From contig NZ_JAFY01000007.1 of the NCBI RefSeq assembly GCF_000526375.1, positions 186,001 to 250,000 on the forward strand: a stretch of DNA of 64,000 nucleotides. Direction: 5' to 3'. Made by a program: the position numbers and the translations under genes. Of this stretch, positions 47,046 through 60,222 are shown in pieces; the first letter of the stretch is position 1, and each line of letters begins with the position of its first letter. Source of the DNA: Aminiphilus circumscriptus DSM 16581 (GTDB lineage Bacteria; Synergistota; Synergistia; Synergistales; Aminiphilaceae). The notes under the pieces were generated by a model. The model had not been told where the DNA came from, did no database searches, and saw only the letters and a program-made list of their open reading frames with translations.

Positions 47046-47255
47046 GCGTTGCCACGAGCAATTCGCGTGTTCGCGCGCCCGTTTTCCCCTTGGCCGAGGC
47101 TGTTTTGTCCCTGATTTGGGACAGAACGGCCTCGACGGCTGTGCTGTCACGAGAGACCACAGAGGCTCCGGATAAAAAGGATCGAAAAAACGTCTCAGCA
47201 AGCGAAAAAAGAAGATAAATGGCTTTTTTCTGCGGAAATATGGATCTCATTACGC
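47046..47255 (+). other. Intergenic region after tsaD
   Basis: Holds a strong hairpin (GAGGC at 47096 pairs with GCCTC ending 47133; inner stem TGTCCC/GGGACA) with no T run, possibly the tsaD transcript end, then sequence leading to the groESL promoter at 47256. No gene seen. Confidence 0.5.
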
Positions 47256-47284
47256 TTGAGATCTTGTCTGAAGCTCAGTAAGAT
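47256..47284 (+). promoter_or_regulatory. groESL promoter
   Basis: TTGAGA (47256-47261), 17-base spacer, TAAGAT (47279-47284); the CIRCE operator begins 14 bases after it, over the transcribed start. Confidence 0.8.
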
Positions 47285-47298
47285 CATTCATGGTCAAA

Positions 47299-47325
47299 TT
47301 AGCACTCGTTCCGAATGAGTGCTAA
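47299..47325. promoter_or_regulatory. CIRCE operator
   Basis: TTAGCACTC, nine bases, GAGTGCTAA: the perfect consensus HrcA-binding inverted repeat. It indicates heat-shock control of groESL by the repressor HrcA, whose gene is not in the window. Confidence 0.97.
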
Positions 47326-47356
47326 CACGGAAACAAAATTTGAGGAGGGATTGTAA

Positions 47357-47644
47357 ATGAAGCTCAAACCCCTTGCGGACCGTATCGTTGTGAAGGTCCT
47401 CTCCCAGGAGGAAAAGACCAAGGGCGGCATCGTTCTTCCGGACACGGCGAAAGAAAAGCCTCAGGAGGGCGAAGTGAAGGCCGTCGGGACCGGAAAGGTT
47501 CTCGAGAACGGACAGAAGCTTCCCCTTGAGGTGAAGGTGGGAGATCGCATCATCTTCAGCAAGTACTCCGGAACGGAAGTCAAGATCGACGGAGAGGAGT
47601 TTCTCATCCTCAGCGAACGGGACGTTCTGGCCATCGTCGGCTAG
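47357..47644 (+). CDS. groES: Co-chaperonin GroES
   Basis: A 95-residue chaperonin lid. [27 protein letters not shown] contains the mobile loop that binds GroEL, and [24 protein letters not shown] is the core. Start after GAGGAGGGAT; first gene of the CIRCE-controlled operon. Confidence 0.98.
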   Translation: MKLKPLADRIVVKVLSQEEKTKGGIVLPDTAKEKPQEGEVKAVGTGKVLENGQKLPLEVKVGDRIIFSKYSGTEVKIDGEEFLILSERDVLAIVG

Positions 47645-47693
47645 AGGCGTTCTTCTTCGGCAGGGAGTTCTTTTCGACGCAACAAGAACGTAG

Positions 47694-49367
<1,674 letters not shown>

Positions 49368-49406
49368 GCCATTGGGCCCGGAGGTTGTTCGAGCTGTTGT
49401 AACACG

Positions 49407-49433
49407 AGGCCCCCGCAGTGCGGGGGCCTTTTC
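49407..49433 (+). terminator. Terminator of groESL
   Basis: AGGCCCCCGC pairs with GCGGGGGCCT across a three-base loop, followed by TTTTC. Confidence 0.9.
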
Positions 49434-49585
49434 GCTGGAGTCCTCTTTCCCCGGCGTGGTATGATTGGGCGAGATGAGGCATTCCCGAGGCATGGGAAGG
49501 CTTTCGTCGGGAAATTGTTTGTGCGGCCCCCCGGTTCCCTGCGAGGAGATTCTGTTGTTGGAGGTGAAGGGCTCCGGCCCGACGC

Positions 49586-51121
49586 ATGAAGAAGTCAGAC
49601 ACCATCATCGTGTTGGATTACGGATCTCAGTACACGCAGCTTATTGCCCGGCGCGTGCGGGAAATGAAGGTCTACAGCGAAATTCTTCCTTGGGATGCGG
49701 ATGTGGCGACGCTCCTCGCCGCGTCCCCCAGGGGCGTCATTCTTTCGGGGGGGCCGTCCAGCGTCCGCGATGAAGAGGCGCCGTCGATGGATCCGAGACT
49801 TCTGGAGAGCGGTATCCCGATCCTTGGCATCTGCTACGGCATGCAGGTCCTCGCTCAACGCCTTGGAGGAAGGGTGGAGAAAGGATGCAGGGCGGAGTAC
49901 GGGCGTACCCGGGTGAGCCTTCGGAAGAGCCCCCTTTTCGAGGGTCTTCCCGGAGAGCTTACAGTGTGGATGAGTCACTGGGACCAAGTGGCGGAACTGC
50001 CCGCGGATGCCGCAATCATCGCACAGAGCGAGTCCGGAATTCCTGCGGGGTTCGCCCTGCCTGAGCGGGGAATCTACGCCATTCAGTTTCATCCCGAAGT
50101 GGCGCACACCGTGGGAGGGCAGGAGATTCTGAGCAATTTTCTTTTCAGGGTCTGTCGCTGCGAGCCCACCTGGGACCTCGGCGAATGGGTCACCTCCATG
50201 ACGGAGGAGATCCGGAGAAAGGTCGGGAACGGCCGGGTGGTCTGCGGTCTCTCCGGAGGAGTGGATTCGAGCGTGGCGGCGCTCCTGACGAGCCGTGCCA
50301 TCGGAGATCGGCTCGAATGCATTTTCGTGGACAACGGCCTTTTGAGGCGGAACGAGGCGGCGGAGGTGCTCGAGGCGTATAAGACGCTGGGGTTGAAGGT
50401 CCATTTTGTCGATGCCTCGGCCCGTTTTCTCGATGCCCTCGCGGGAGTCGTCGAGCCGGAGCGAAAACGAAAGATCATCGGTGAAGTCTTCGTCCGTGTT
50501 TTCGAGGAAAAGGCCGAGGATGTCGGCGGTGCGGAGTGGCTCCTCCAGGGAACGCTCTATCCCGACGTGATCGAGAGCGGCCACAAGGGAAAGGGAGCGG
50601 CGGTGATCAAGACACATCACAATGTGGGCGGATTGCCCGAGGTGATGCGTCTCGCCGTGCTCGAACCGCTGCGGGATCTCTTCAAGGACGAGGTACGGAA
50701 GATAGGCGCCCTGCTGGGACTTCCGGAGCGCATTCTCGAGCGGCATCCCTTTCCGGGACCGGGGCTCGCCGTACGCTGTCTCGGCGAGATCACGCCGGAG
50801 AGACTGGACGTGTTGCGCGGGGCCGACGCGATCTTTCTCGAGGCCATTCGAAATGCCGGTCTCTACCGAAAGATCTGGCAGGCTTTCTGTGTTCTTCTGC
50901 CTGTGCGGAGCGTGGGCGTCATGGGAGATGTTCGTACCTATGCGGAGGTGGCGGTGCTCCGCGCCGTGGAGGCCCAGGACGGTATGACCGCCGACTGGTA
51001 TCGCCTGCCGGAGGATCTGGTGGATGCGGTGTCGCGGCGGATCTGCAACGAAATTCCCGGCATCAACAGGGTCGTGATGGACGTGACGGGGAAACCTCCC
51101 GCGACCATCGAGTGGGAGTAG
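49586..51121 (+). CDS. guaA: GMP synthase (glutamine-hydrolysing)
   Basis: Converts XMP to GMP with glutamine and ATP; 511 residues. The glutaminase half has VLDYGSQYTQLIARRVRE, the catalytic Cys in GICYGMQVLAQRLGG and QFHPEVAHT. The ATP-pyrophosphatase half has CGLSGGVDSSVAALL and the C-terminal dimer domain has RHPFPGPGLAVRCLGE. It is followed after four bases by larB. Confidence 0.97.
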   Translation: MKKSDTIIVLDYGSQYTQLIARRVREMKVYSEILPWDADVATLLAASPRGVILSGGPSSVRDEEAPSMDPRLLESGIPILGICYGMQVLAQRLGGRVEKGCRAEYGRTRVSLRKSPLFEGLPGELTVWMSHWDQVAELPADAAIIAQSESGIPAGFALPERGIYAIQFHPEVAHTVGGQEILSNFLFRVCRCEPTWDLGEWVTSMTEEIRRKVGNGRVVCGLSGGVDSSVAALLTSRAIGDRLECIFVDNGLLRRNEAAEVLEAYKTLGLKVHFVDASARFLDALAGVVEPERKRKIIGEVFVRVFEEKAEDVGGAEWLLQGTLYPDVIESGHKGKGAAVIKTHHNVGGLPEVMRLAVLEPLRDLFKDEVRKIGALLGLPERILERHPFPGPGLAVRCLGEITPERLDVLRGADAIFLEAIRNAGLYRKIWQAFCVLLPVRSVGVMGDVRTYAEVAVLRAVEAQDGMTADWYRLPEDLVDAVSRRICNEIPGINRVVMDVTGKPPATIEWE

Positions 51122-51125
51122 ACCG

Positions 51126-51914
51126 GTGGAGTACGCCGAAGCGCTCCGGAGGCGCTTGCGCGCCTTCGCGGAGGGGCAAGAGACCCTGGATGGCGTGGTT
51201 GAATTCATCGCCGGTTTGCCCTACGCCGAGCGGGGTGATGTCCGCCTCGACGGACATCGCAGTGTCCGGCGCGGTATCGGGGAGATCATTCTCTGCCAGG
51301 GGAAGTCGCCGGACCAGCTTCGGGACATTGCCGCGCTTCTTCGGGAGCGTCCCGGAAACACTCTGTTCAGCCGCATGACCCCTGAACAGGCGGAGATCGT
51401 GGCACGCGAGCTGGATGGCCTGGTCTATCACCCTCTTCCCCGGATGGGCGTTTTTCAGGTGGAGGAGCCTCGCTCCCGCGGGACCTCCGTCGCGGTGGTG
51501 AGCGCCGGCGCGGGAGACGTGCCCGTCGCGGAAGAGGCTGCCTTGGTAGCCTCTTTTGCGGGGTGCCGGGTAGGGCGCTATTTTGACGTGGGAGTCGCGG
51601 GTCTGCATCGGCTTCTCGATGTGCTTCCGGAACTGCGCAAGATGGATGTGCTCGTCGTCGTGGCCGGTATGGACGGGGCGCTTCCGAGCGTCGTTGCGGG
51701 ACTTGTGGGCTGCCTCGTCGTAGCCGTACCCACGTCGGTTGGATATGGGGCATCCTTCGGCGGTCTCGCACCGCTTCTGGCCATGCTCAACGCCTGCAGC
51801 AGCGGGGTCGTGGTGGTGAATATCGATAACGGTGTCGGCGCCGGCGTGGCCGCCGCGCTCGCCTCCCGTTCCGGCATGTTGTGGAACGGCCCCGAGGAAG
51901 CTCCCGGCGCATAA
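51126..51914 (+). CDS. larB: Nickel-pincer cofactor biosynthesis protein LarB
   Basis: 262 residues from GTG. LarB carboxylates and hydrolyses nicotinic acid adenine dinucleotide in making the nickel-pincer nucleotide cofactor of lactate racemase-type enzymes. The C-terminal half resembles the PurE fold: SVAVVSAGAGDVPVAEEAA, DVGVAGLHRLLDVLP, VVVAGMDGALPSVVAGLVG, AVPTSVGYGASFGGLAPLLAML, NIDNGVGAG. No larC or larE is seen here. It begins four bases after guaA. Confidence 0.92.
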   Translation: MEYAEALRRRLRAFAEGQETLDGVVEFIAGLPYAERGDVRLDGHRSVRRGIGEIILCQGKSPDQLRDIAALLRERPGNTLFSRMTPEQAEIVARELDGLVYHPLPRMGVFQVEEPRSRGTSVAVVSAGAGDVPVAEEAALVASFAGCRVGRYFDVGVAGLHRLLDVLPELRKMDVLVVVAGMDGALPSVVAGLVGCLVVAVPTSVGYGASFGGLAPLLAMLNACSSGVVVVNIDNGVGAGVAAALASRSGMLWNGPEEAPGA

Positions 51915-51960
51915 CAAACCGCGTCGGTGCAGAGTGAGCGGAGCGAAAGGAGGAGTTGCC

Positions 51961-52740
51961 ATGCCCTTTGTTCTTGCGGTGAGCGGGCTGAAGAATTCCG
52001 GAAAGACGACGCTCTGTGGGGTGCTTTTGGAGATTCTCCGCCGGAAGGGATTGCGGTGCGCGTATGTGAAACATGGGTCCCACCGGGTGTGCAGTGATCC
52101 TGGAACGGATACGGGCAAGTTCGTCGAGGCAGGGTTTCCTTCCGTATGGTGGGGAGAGGATGGGCTTCGCGTCGAACTTGGGCATGTTCGTCAAGCCTCC
52201 TCCGGTGCGGCATCTTCGCCTCTTTCCGACGGAGAGATCCTTGCGGAGATGACGAGCCGTTTCTTTCCCGGCTTCGACCTGGTTCTCCTGGAAGGCGGCA
52301 AGCGTCTTCCTCTTCCGCGCGTCTGGGTGGGTGCTCCTGAGACGGTTCCCGAAGACGTGAGGGGAATCATCGCTTTCTACGGAGAAACCTCTGGTGATGC
52401 GACGGGGGAACGTGCGAAAGAGTTCTCCCGTCGGAGGGAAAATGCTTCTTCCGGCGGCGAAGTGCTCCACGTTGCTCGAGGAGAGGAAGTGGCTCTTGCC
52501 ACGATGGTGGAGGACCTTGTCCTGCGGGGACGCGCTCCGCTCGAACTCTATGTGGGCTCTTCCCGCCTTCCCATGAAATCCTTCGTGGCGGAGTTTATTC
52601 GCGGTGCCCTGGAGGGCATGCTACGTTCGCTGAAAGGGGGGGCAGACTTCCGCAGGGGCATTCTCCTCGCGGTACCTCCGGAAAAGGGCGCGGAATCCGA
52701 CGAGGAGGGAGAACGGCTGAGAAGGACGCCGGAAGCGTAA
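51961..52740 (+). CDS. mobB: MobB-like GTPase with C-terminal extension
   Basis: 259 residues. The N-terminal P-loop domain (FVLAVSGLKNSGKTTLCGVLLE, YVKHGSH, SVWWGEDGLRVEL, LVLLEGGKRLPLPRVWV) matches MobB, the GTP-binding partner in molybdopterin-guanine dinucleotide synthesis. The C-terminal 70 residues (LYVGSSRLPMKSFVAEFIRG) form an added domain seen in some anaerobes' MobB proteins. Start after AAAGGAGGAG. Its presence suggests molybdenum or tungsten bis-MGD enzymes in the organism. Confidence 0.85.
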   Translation: MPFVLAVSGLKNSGKTTLCGVLLEILRRKGLRCAYVKHGSHRVCSDPGTDTGKFVEAGFPSVWWGEDGLRVELGHVRQASSGAASSPLSDGEILAEMTSRFFPGFDLVLLEGGKRLPLPRVWVGAPETVPEDVRGIIAFYGETSGDATGERAKEFSRRRENASSGGEVLHVARGEEVALATMVEDLVLRGRAPLELYVGSSRLPMKSFVAEFIRGALEGMLRSLKGGADFRRGILLAVPPEKGAESDEEGERLRRTPEA

Positions 52741-52779
52741 TGTGAGGAAAAAAAGGACGTTGTTTTTCGGAATTTTCCC

Positions 52780-52808
52780 TTGTGCCCCGCACTTCTGCTG
52801 TCTATAAT
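52780..52808 (+). promoter_or_regulatory. hppA promoter
   Basis: TTGTGC (52780-52785), 17-base spacer, consensus TATAAT (52803-52808). Confidence 0.65.
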
Positions 52809-52882
52809 GGTGGGCACTTCGGCGACGTGCCCCGCACGCCGCCGAAAATCGCGTTCATCACTTCTTAAGGAGGTCGTTTGAA

Positions 52883-54841
52883 ATGCAGTTGTATTGGATT
52901 GTTGGAGGTGCCGGAGCGTTGGCATTGCTCTATGCGGTCATCTCCATGGGAAAGATCACGGCGTTTCCCGTAACGAATGCACGGGTGGAGGAGTTGTCCG
53001 GGATCATCCAAAAGGGTGCCATGGCATTTCTCTTCCGTGAATATCGTTGGCTCGCCCCTTTCGTCGTGATTGTTGCGGCGCTTCTCTGGTTCAAGATAGG
53101 TGCGGCTTCTGCAGTCTCCTTTGCCTTTGGCGCTCTCTGCAGCGCCTTGGCGGGGTTTCTCGGCATGCGGATCGCCACGAAGGCGAACGGAAAGACCGCC
53201 TTCGCCGCGACGGAGAGCATGAACAGTGCTCTGCGCATCGCCTTCACTGGCGGTACCGTGATGGGCATGTTCGTGGTGGGCATCGGCATCCTCGGTGTCG
53301 TCGCTTCCTATCTGCTCTTTCGTGATCCTAACGTCATCACGGGCTTCGGGTTCGGCGCCAGTTCCATCGCACTTTTTGCCCGCGTGGGGGGCGGCATTTA
53401 CACCAAGGCCGCCGATGTGGGAGCGGACCTGGTAGGCAAGGTTGAGGCGGGAATTCCCGAGGACGATCCCCGCAATCCCGCGGTCATCGCGGACAACGTG
53501 GGAGACAACGTGGGAGACATTGCCGGCATGGGAGCCGACCTCTTCGAGTCCTACGTGAACTCCATCATCGCCGCCATGGCCATCGGTCTTGCGACCTTCG
53601 GAGACAGGGGCGTCGCCTATCCGCTTCTCCTTTCCGCCCTGGGGATCGTCTCCGCCGTGCTCGGTACCTTCTTCGTCCGGGTCAAGGAGGGCGGAGATCC
53701 CCAGATGGCGCTCCGCATGGGAATCTTCTCCACAGGGGTCTTCATGATCCTCGGATCCTTCTTCCTCACCCGCAGTGTCTTCGACGGGGACAACACGCTC
53801 TTCTTCGCCGTGGTGGCGGGCGTGCTCTCGGGTGTGCTCATCGGCTACGTGACGGAGGTCTACACCTCCGCGTCCTTCAAATCCGTGAAGGAGATCGCCC
53901 ATGCCTCCGAGACGGGTTCCGCCACGAACATTCTCTCCGGCATTGGAGTGGGTATGAAATCCACCATGATTCCCGTGATCCTCATCTGTGCGGCCATTCT
54001 TGTGGGAGTGAAGTTCGGCGGGCTCTACGGCATCGCCTGTGCGGCGGTGGGCATGCTCTCCACGGTGGGCATGACCCTCTCCGTGGACGGATACGGCCCC
54101 ATCGCGGACAACGCCGGAGGTATCGCCGAAATGAGTCATCTTCCCAAGGAAGTCCGAAAGATCACGGACCGTCTCGACGCGGTGGGGAACACCACCGCCG
54201 CCGTCGGCAAGGGGTTGGCCATCGGCTCGGCGGCACTCACCGCGCTGGCGCTCTTCGCGGCCTACGCCACGGCGGTGAACCTGAGCGTCATTGATCTCAA
54301 GGATCCTCGGGTCATGGTCGGTCTTTTCCTGGGCGGTATGCTCCCCTTCTTCTTCAGCGCCCTTGCCATTCAGGCGGTGGGACGTGCGGCGGAGAAGATG
54401 ATCGACGAGGTACGGCGCCAGTTCCGTGAAATTCCCGGTATCATGGAAGGGACCGGAGAGCCGCAGTACGAACGGTGCGTGGACATCTCCACCGCCGCGT
54501 CCCTTCGGGAGATGGTGTTCCCGGGACTTCTCGCCGTGATTTCTCCTGTGCTCGTTGGCTACTTCCTCGGCGCGCAGGCTCTCGGCGGGTTGTTGGGTGG
54601 CTCCATTGTAACTGGGGTCATGCTCGCCATCTTCATGGCTAATGCGGGCGGCGCCTGGGACAACGCGAAGAAGTACATCGAAGAGGGCAACCACGGTGGA
54701 AAGGGAAGCGCTCCCCACGCCGCGGCGGTGGTGGGCGATACCGTGGGCGATCCTTTCAAGGATACTGCGGGGCCGAGCCTGAACATTCTCATCAAGCTCA
54801 TGTCCGTGGTGGCCCTGGTGCTCGCACCGCTTTTCAGCTGA
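52883..54841 (+). CDS. hppA: Membrane-bound ion-pumping pyrophosphatase
   Basis: A 652-residue, about 16-helix enzyme that couples pyrophosphate hydrolysis to pumping of H+ and/or Na+. The catalytic loops are [20 protein letters not shown], the DNVGDNVGD motif and [16 protein letters not shown], with the final [23 protein letters not shown] near residue 435 has Ala at the position that is Lys in potassium-independent members, so the enzyme should be K+-dependent. Which ion it pumps is not settled by this. Start follows AAGGAGGTCG. Confidence 0.96.
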   Translation: MQLYWIVGGAGALALLYAVISMGKITAFPVTNARVEELSGIIQKGAMAFLFREYRWLAPFVVIVAALLWFKIGAASAVSFAFGALCSALAGFLGMRIATKANGKTAFAATESMNSALRIAFTGGTVMGMFVVGIGILGVVASYLLFRDPNVITGFGFGASSIALFARVGGGIYTKAADVGADLVGKVEAGIPEDDPRNPAVIADNVGDNVGDIAGMGADLFESYVNSIIAAMAIGLATFGDRGVAYPLLLSALGIVSAVLGTFFVRVKEGGDPQMALRMGIFSTGVFMILGSFFLTRSVFDGDNTLFFAVVAGVLSGVLIGYVTEVYTSASFKSVKEIAHASETGSATNILSGIGVGMKSTMIPVILICAAILVGVKFGGLYGIACAAVGMLSTVGMTLSVDGYGPIADNAGGIAEMSHLPKEVRKITDRLDAVGNTTAAVGKGLAIGSAALTALALFAAYATAVNLSVIDLKDPRVMVGLFLGGMLPFFFSALAIQAVGRAAEKMIDEVRRQFREIPGIMEGTGEPQYERCVDISTAASLREMVFPGLLAVISPVLVGYFLGAQALGGLLGGSIVTGVMLAIFMANAGGAWDNAKKYIEEGNHGGKGSAPHAAAVVGDTVGDPFKDTAGPSLNILIKLMSVVALVLAPLFS

Positions 54842-54867
54842 TCACCCTTTCAAGATAGAAGTCCGTA

Positions 54868-54887
54868 GGGGGCATCGCCCCCGTTTT
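54868..54887 (+). terminator. Terminator of hppA
   Basis: GGGGGC, loop ATC, GCCCCC, then GTTTTT. A second hairpin (54893-54904 with 54909-54920) follows directly. Confidence 0.85.
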
Positions 54888-54948
54888 TCACAGGGGGGAA
54901 GAGCGTCCGCTCCTCCCCCCCGCCTGTTTGTTCGGAGGAGTGCGAGTC

Positions 54949-56682
54949 ATGCATGCCGACCATGTGCGACGGATAAAGGAGCGACTGGATATCGTCGAGG
55001 TCATCGGTGATTACGTTCCCCTGAAGAAAGCGGGGCGGAGCTTCAAGGGCCTCTGCCCCTTCCACGGAGAGAAGACTCCTTCCTTCACCGTCTCTCCCGA
55101 ACGGCAGACCTACCATTGCTTCGGTTGCGGACGGGGTGGCGACATCTTTTCTTTCGTCATGGAGACGGAAGGCATCTCTTTTTCTCAAGCCCTGGAACTG
55201 TTGGCTTCCCGGGCCGGGGTTTCTCTCGATCCGGCACGGAAAGGTGCTCCCGGAGGCGATGTGCGAAGCGTGTCGGCACTGGCGCAGGAATTTTTCACGG
55301 AAAGTCTTTTGGGGCCGGGGGGAATTTCCGGAAGACGCTATCTGGCAAAAAGAAATGTCCCGGAACACTTCTGGAAGGAGTTTGGTCTGGGTTGGGCACC
55401 TTCCGGCTGGGATTCCCTGTGGCGCCATCTGCAAAGTCGAAACGTCGGCGAAAAAGAAGCCCTTGCCTGCGGCGTGGTCGTCGAAGGCAACAGAGGGCTC
55501 TACGATCGCTTCCGCGGGCGAGTCATCTTTCCCATCGCGGATGTGTCGGGGCGCATCATCGCCTTCGGCGGACGTCTTGTGGACGGGGAAGGCGCGAAAT
55601 ATCTCAACAGCCCGGAGGGGGTGCTTTTTCGGAAGCGGGAGTGTCTCTACCTGCTGCACCGGGCCAAACAGTTCATGCGTGCCCGGGGACGGGCAATTCT
55701 CGTGGAAGGCTACATGGATGCTCTTCGGCTCCACATGGAAGGATTCGGTGAGGCCGTGGCGTCTCTCGGCACCGCTCTCACCTCCGAACAGGCGGATCTC
55801 GTCAAGCGATTCGCGCCGCGCTGTTATATCTGTTTCGATGCGGACGCGGCAGGGCAGGAGGCTGCGGTGCGAGGCATGTATGTGCTGCAGAGTCGCGGAT
55901 TGGATGTTCGGGTGGTCTCTCTGCCCGAGGCGAAGGACCCCGACGAGTTTCTTTCCGCTCCCGGAGGTGCTGCCCGTTTTTCCGCCTGTCTTGACGCGTC
56001 GATGCCTCTCGTGCGACATCATCTTTCCCTGCGGAGAGACGCCCTGCGTGATCCGACGCAAAGAGAACAGGCCACCAGAGATATCCTCAGTGGTGTCGCC
56101 CAGCTTTCTTCCCTTGATCTTGCCCCCTTTGTGCCGGAGATCGCCGCTGCCTTCGGCCTTTTTGCACATCAGCTCGTCGAACTCGTCGAAAGAGAGAGAA
56201 AAGTTCTTTCTCAATCGGAACAAGGGAAACCCTCCCTTTCCGGCGTATCTATAACTGGAGGGAAAGGAGAGGAAGCCGCGGATCCGGTGGAAGCCGCGTT
56301 GCTTTTTCTTCTGTGGACGGACGCGAGCCGTCGGCGCAACGCCTCCCCGGAGGGAATCCTTCCCCTCTTTTCGGAAGAGCGACTTCGCCATCTTGTCATG
56401 GCGCTTCTTTCCGGAGAGGTTCCAGAAGAACTGGAGGCGCGATGGCATGTCATCGGCGAAACCTATCCCCTTCGGGTGGTGGCTTTCGGAGGAGAGTGGT
56501 GTGCCCGTCTCGAAGAGAAGGATGCGTGGAAAACGGTTGTGGGTCTCCTCGAGGCGAGGAACAGAAAACGGCAGTATGAAGCCCTGCAGCTCAAATGCCG
56601 CCGTGGAGAAGCGACCGACGAGGATCTTCTGGCGTTGCGGAGCCTCGCGCAGAAGCTGAAGGGGGGCAAGGATTCGGCGTGA
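54949..56682 (+). CDS. dnaG: DNA primase
   Basis: Makes RNA primers for replication; 577 residues. The CHC2 zinc finger is [13 protein letters not shown] with [17 protein letters not shown]. The TOPRIM catalytic core follows with [18 protein letters not shown]-like [10 protein letters not shown], then [13 protein letters not shown]. The C-terminal helicase-binding domain is present. ATG at 54949 follows GGAGGAGTG; the last codon overlaps the rpoD start (GTGA). Confidence 0.96.
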   Translation: MHADHVRRIKERLDIVEVIGDYVPLKKAGRSFKGLCPFHGEKTPSFTVSPERQTYHCFGCGRGGDIFSFVMETEGISFSQALELLASRAGVSLDPARKGAPGGDVRSVSALAQEFFTESLLGPGGISGRRYLAKRNVPEHFWKEFGLGWAPSGWDSLWRHLQSRNVGEKEALACGVVVEGNRGLYDRFRGRVIFPIADVSGRIIAFGGRLVDGEGAKYLNSPEGVLFRKRECLYLLHRAKQFMRARGRAILVEGYMDALRLHMEGFGEAVASLGTALTSEQADLVKRFAPRCYICFDADAAGQEAAVRGMYVLQSRGLDVRVVSLPEAKDPDEFLSAPGGAARFSACLDASMPLVRHHLSLRRDALRDPTQREQATRDILSGVAQLSSLDLAPFVPEIAAAFGLFAHQLVELVERERKVLSQSEQGKPSLSGVSITGGKGEEAADPVEAALLFLLWTDASRRRNASPEGILPLFSEERLRHLVMALLSGEVPEELEARWHVIGETYPLRVVAFGGEWCARLEEKDAWKTVVGLLEARNRKRQYEALQLKCRRGEATDEDLLALRSLAQKLKGGKDSA

Positions 56683-58433
56683 CTGAACAGAGCGGAAAAA
56701 GAGAAGATGCCGACGCGGGAAAAAACGTCCCGGTGGAGGAACCGACGCGACACGGCCAAACTCCTCAGGAAAGGCGGAATGGAGCCGACGTGAAAAAGAA
56801 ACGGAAGAAAAAGAGAACTGAAGGAGAGGGCGAATCCTCCGGCTTCGCCGAGGGAATGAACATTTCCGGGAGTCGTGATGCCGAAAAGGCGGACGCATCT
56901 CCGGTGAAGTCGATCGATGGTGCTGAAAGAGAGACGGAGGGGACGGCAACAATCCCCGAATCGTCTGCAACCACGCGGGATGAAGGAACGGCATCGGAAA
57001 AAATGCAGAAGCACACGAAGCGGAGCAGTCTGAAAAAGCAGGAAGAGATCTCTCTGGAAGGAGTGCCGGCGGAGACATCTTCGATTCTGTCCGACGGTGA
57101 GGCTGCTCCTGCGGAAGCTTTGGGCGGAGACGTTGCCTCTTCCGTGGAGGGTGCTTTTTCGGGAGAGGAAGGAGAGGAAATTGCTCTGCCCGAGGGGGAT
57201 GAACTTTTTCTCGAGGAACCTCTTGCGGAGGATCCTTCCCTCTTCGGCGGTGATGAAGTGACCAGTCCGGTTCCTGCCACCGCCGAACCTGTGGCGGCAG
57301 GGAGTCCGGATCCGGTGCTCGCGAGGGAACTGCCCCTCGAAGAGACGCAGAAAGATTATCTCCTTTTCCTTCCCCTCATTCAGGAAGGGCAGAAGCGTGG
57401 GTATATCACGTTCGAGGAGATCGAGAAACAGCTTCCTCCGGAGTTTTTGAACAACCCGGAGACGCTGGACAAGCTTTACGAAGAGTTCACTCTTCTCGGG
57501 ATCGAAGTGCAGGAGGAGACGAAGCGCGGCAAGGATGAATCCGTTTCCGACGAGGAGCTTGTTCCACCGGCGGCGGGGGAGAGCATGGGTGTTCTCGAGG
57601 ATCTCCCCCTGTCCGATCCCGTGCGCATGTACCTGCGGGAAATCGGCAAGATTCCGCTGCTCACGCCCGACGAGGAAGTGACGCTGGCCAAACTTGTGGA
57701 GGCGGGAGAGCCAAGAGGCAAGAGTGCTCTCGTGGAGGCGAATCTTCGTCTCGTCGTGAGTATCGCCAAGAAATATATCGGGCGGGGGATGCTCTTTCTC
57801 GATCTGATTCAGGAAGGAAACCTGGGGCTCATTCGTGCGGTGGAGAAGTTCGATTATCGGAAGGGATACAAATTCAGTACCTACGCGACCTGGTGGATCC
57901 GTCAGGCCATCACGCGGGCCATCGCCGACCAGGCCAGAACAATACGCATCCCTGTCCACATGGTGGAGACCATCAACAAACTGATTCGCGTGTCGAGACA
58001 GCTTGTACAGCGTCTGGGACGGGAGCCCACTGCGGAGGAGATCGCCCAGGAGATGGAGATCCAGTCCGAGAAGGTGGAGGAAATCCAGCGCATCGCCCAG
58101 GAACCTGTTTCCCTGGAAACACCCATCGGCGAGGAAGAGGACAGCCAGCTTGGGGATTTTCTCGAGGACAAGGATCTTCCGAGTCCGGAAGAGGCTGCGG
58201 CGAGCCAACTTCTCCGGGAGCAGCTGGATGACATGCTCGAGGATCTCACCGAACGGGAACGGGAGGTTTTGCGCCTTCGTTTCGGCCTCGAGGACGGACA
58301 TCCCTATACGCTCGAAGAAGTGGGGAGGCGCTTCGGTGTCACTCGGGAACGCATTCGTCAGATCGAGGCGAAGGCGTTGCGCAAACTCCGGCACCCCAGC
58401 CGGAGTCGAAAGTTGCGCGATTTTCTGGAATAA
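56679..58433 (+). CDS. rpoD: RNA polymerase primary sigma factor
   Basis: Housekeeping sigma-70; 584 residues from GTG. Residues 1-220 are a hydrophilic, acidic low-complexity extension. Region 1.1 is at about 227-300 ([16 protein letters not shown]). Region 1.2 follows ([17 protein letters not shown], about 312). Region 2 has [60 protein letters not shown] recognised as separate shorter motifs (region 2.4 [16 protein letters not shown]). Region 3 is at about 425-500, region 4 ends [13 protein letters not shown] and [17 protein letters not shown]. Coupled to dnaG, the common dnaG-rpoD pair. Confidence 0.96.
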   Translation: MTEQSGKREDADAGKNVPVEEPTRHGQTPQERRNGADVKKKRKKKRTEGEGESSGFAEGMNISGSRDAEKADASPVKSIDGAERETEGTATIPESSATTRDEGTASEKMQKHTKRSSLKKQEEISLEGVPAETSSILSDGEAAPAEALGGDVASSVEGAFSGEEGEEIALPEGDELFLEEPLAEDPSLFGGDEVTSPVPATAEPVAAGSPDPVLARELPLEETQKDYLLFLPLIQEGQKRGYITFEEIEKQLPPEFLNNPETLDKLYEEFTLLGIEVQEETKRGKDESVSDEELVPPAAGESMGVLEDLPLSDPVRMYLREIGKIPLLTPDEEVTLAKLVEAGEPRGKSALVEANLRLVVSIAKKYIGRGMLFLDLIQEGNLGLIRAVEKFDYRKGYKFSTYATWWIRQAITRAIADQARTIRIPVHMVETINKLIRVSRQLVQRLGREPTAEEIAQEMEIQSEKVEEIQRIAQEPVSLETPIGEEEDSQLGDFLEDKDLPSPEEAAASQLLREQLDDMLEDLTEREREVLRLRFGLEDGHPYTLEEVGRRFGVTRERIRQIEAKALRKLRHPSRSRKLRDFLE

Positions 58434-58559
58434 GCGCCGTGTGCTTCCGAAGCGGACGTTCCGAATGACACCCGCTTCGACAGCAGTGAAAGAATTCCCT
58501 ATATCGACGACCCGTTTCTCTGTTATACTGGCTTTGGATTCGTGCTCGGAGGCGCAATC

Positions 58560-58832
58560 ATGAGAGTGGATGTCTATCTCAAGCTCGCACGCTTGGTGAA
58601 GCGGCGAAGCGTGGCGCAGGAAATGATCCGTCTGGGGGCTGTCCGTGTGGACGGACGCCCCGTGAAACCCTCCGGGGAGGTGCGGAAGGGGGCACGGGTT
58701 TCTGTCGCCTTTCCCCGGCGCCTGCTCGTCGTGGAAGTGCTCTGTGATGACGAGCAGCTTCTGCGGCGGAAGAGCGAGCCTTATCTCGTTGTGGAGGAAC
58801 GTTCTCTTGATGGAGCGACATCGCCTTGGTAA
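58560..58832 (+). CDS. S4-domain RNA-binding protein (RqcP/Hsp15-like)
   Basis: A 90-residue single S4 domain: MRVDVYLKLARLVKRRSVAQ, RLGAVRVDGRPVKPSGEV, KGARVSVAFPRRLLVVEVL. Proteins of this size bind the 50S subunit with nascent tRNA and act in ribosome quality control (RqcP/YabO, Hsp15). Start 58560 after GGAGG; 128 bases after rpoD, with TATACT at 58524 as a possible -10. Confidence 0.88.
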   Translation: MRVDVYLKLARLVKRRSVAQEMIRLGAVRVDGRPVKPSGEVRKGARVSVAFPRRLLVVEVLCDDEQLLRRKSEPYLVVEERSLDGATSPW

Positions 58833-60179
<1,347 letters not shown>

Positions 60180-60222
60180 ACAGGGCGGTAAGAAACCCGG
60201 AACAGAGAAGGAGGGCGCGCGA

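Noticed and set aside
47096-47133. Strong hairpin after tsaD
   Set aside because: No T run follows, so it was not called a rho-independent terminator; it may still be a Rho-linked end.
52865-54718. 617-codon minus-strand frame
   Set aside because: Exact shadow of hppA; His/Asp/Gly-rich low-complexity translation with no family features.
58501-58529. TATACT as promoter of the S4 gene
   Set aside because: The -10 is good but the 17-base upstream hexamer (ATATCG) is a poor -35; mentioned only in the gene entry.
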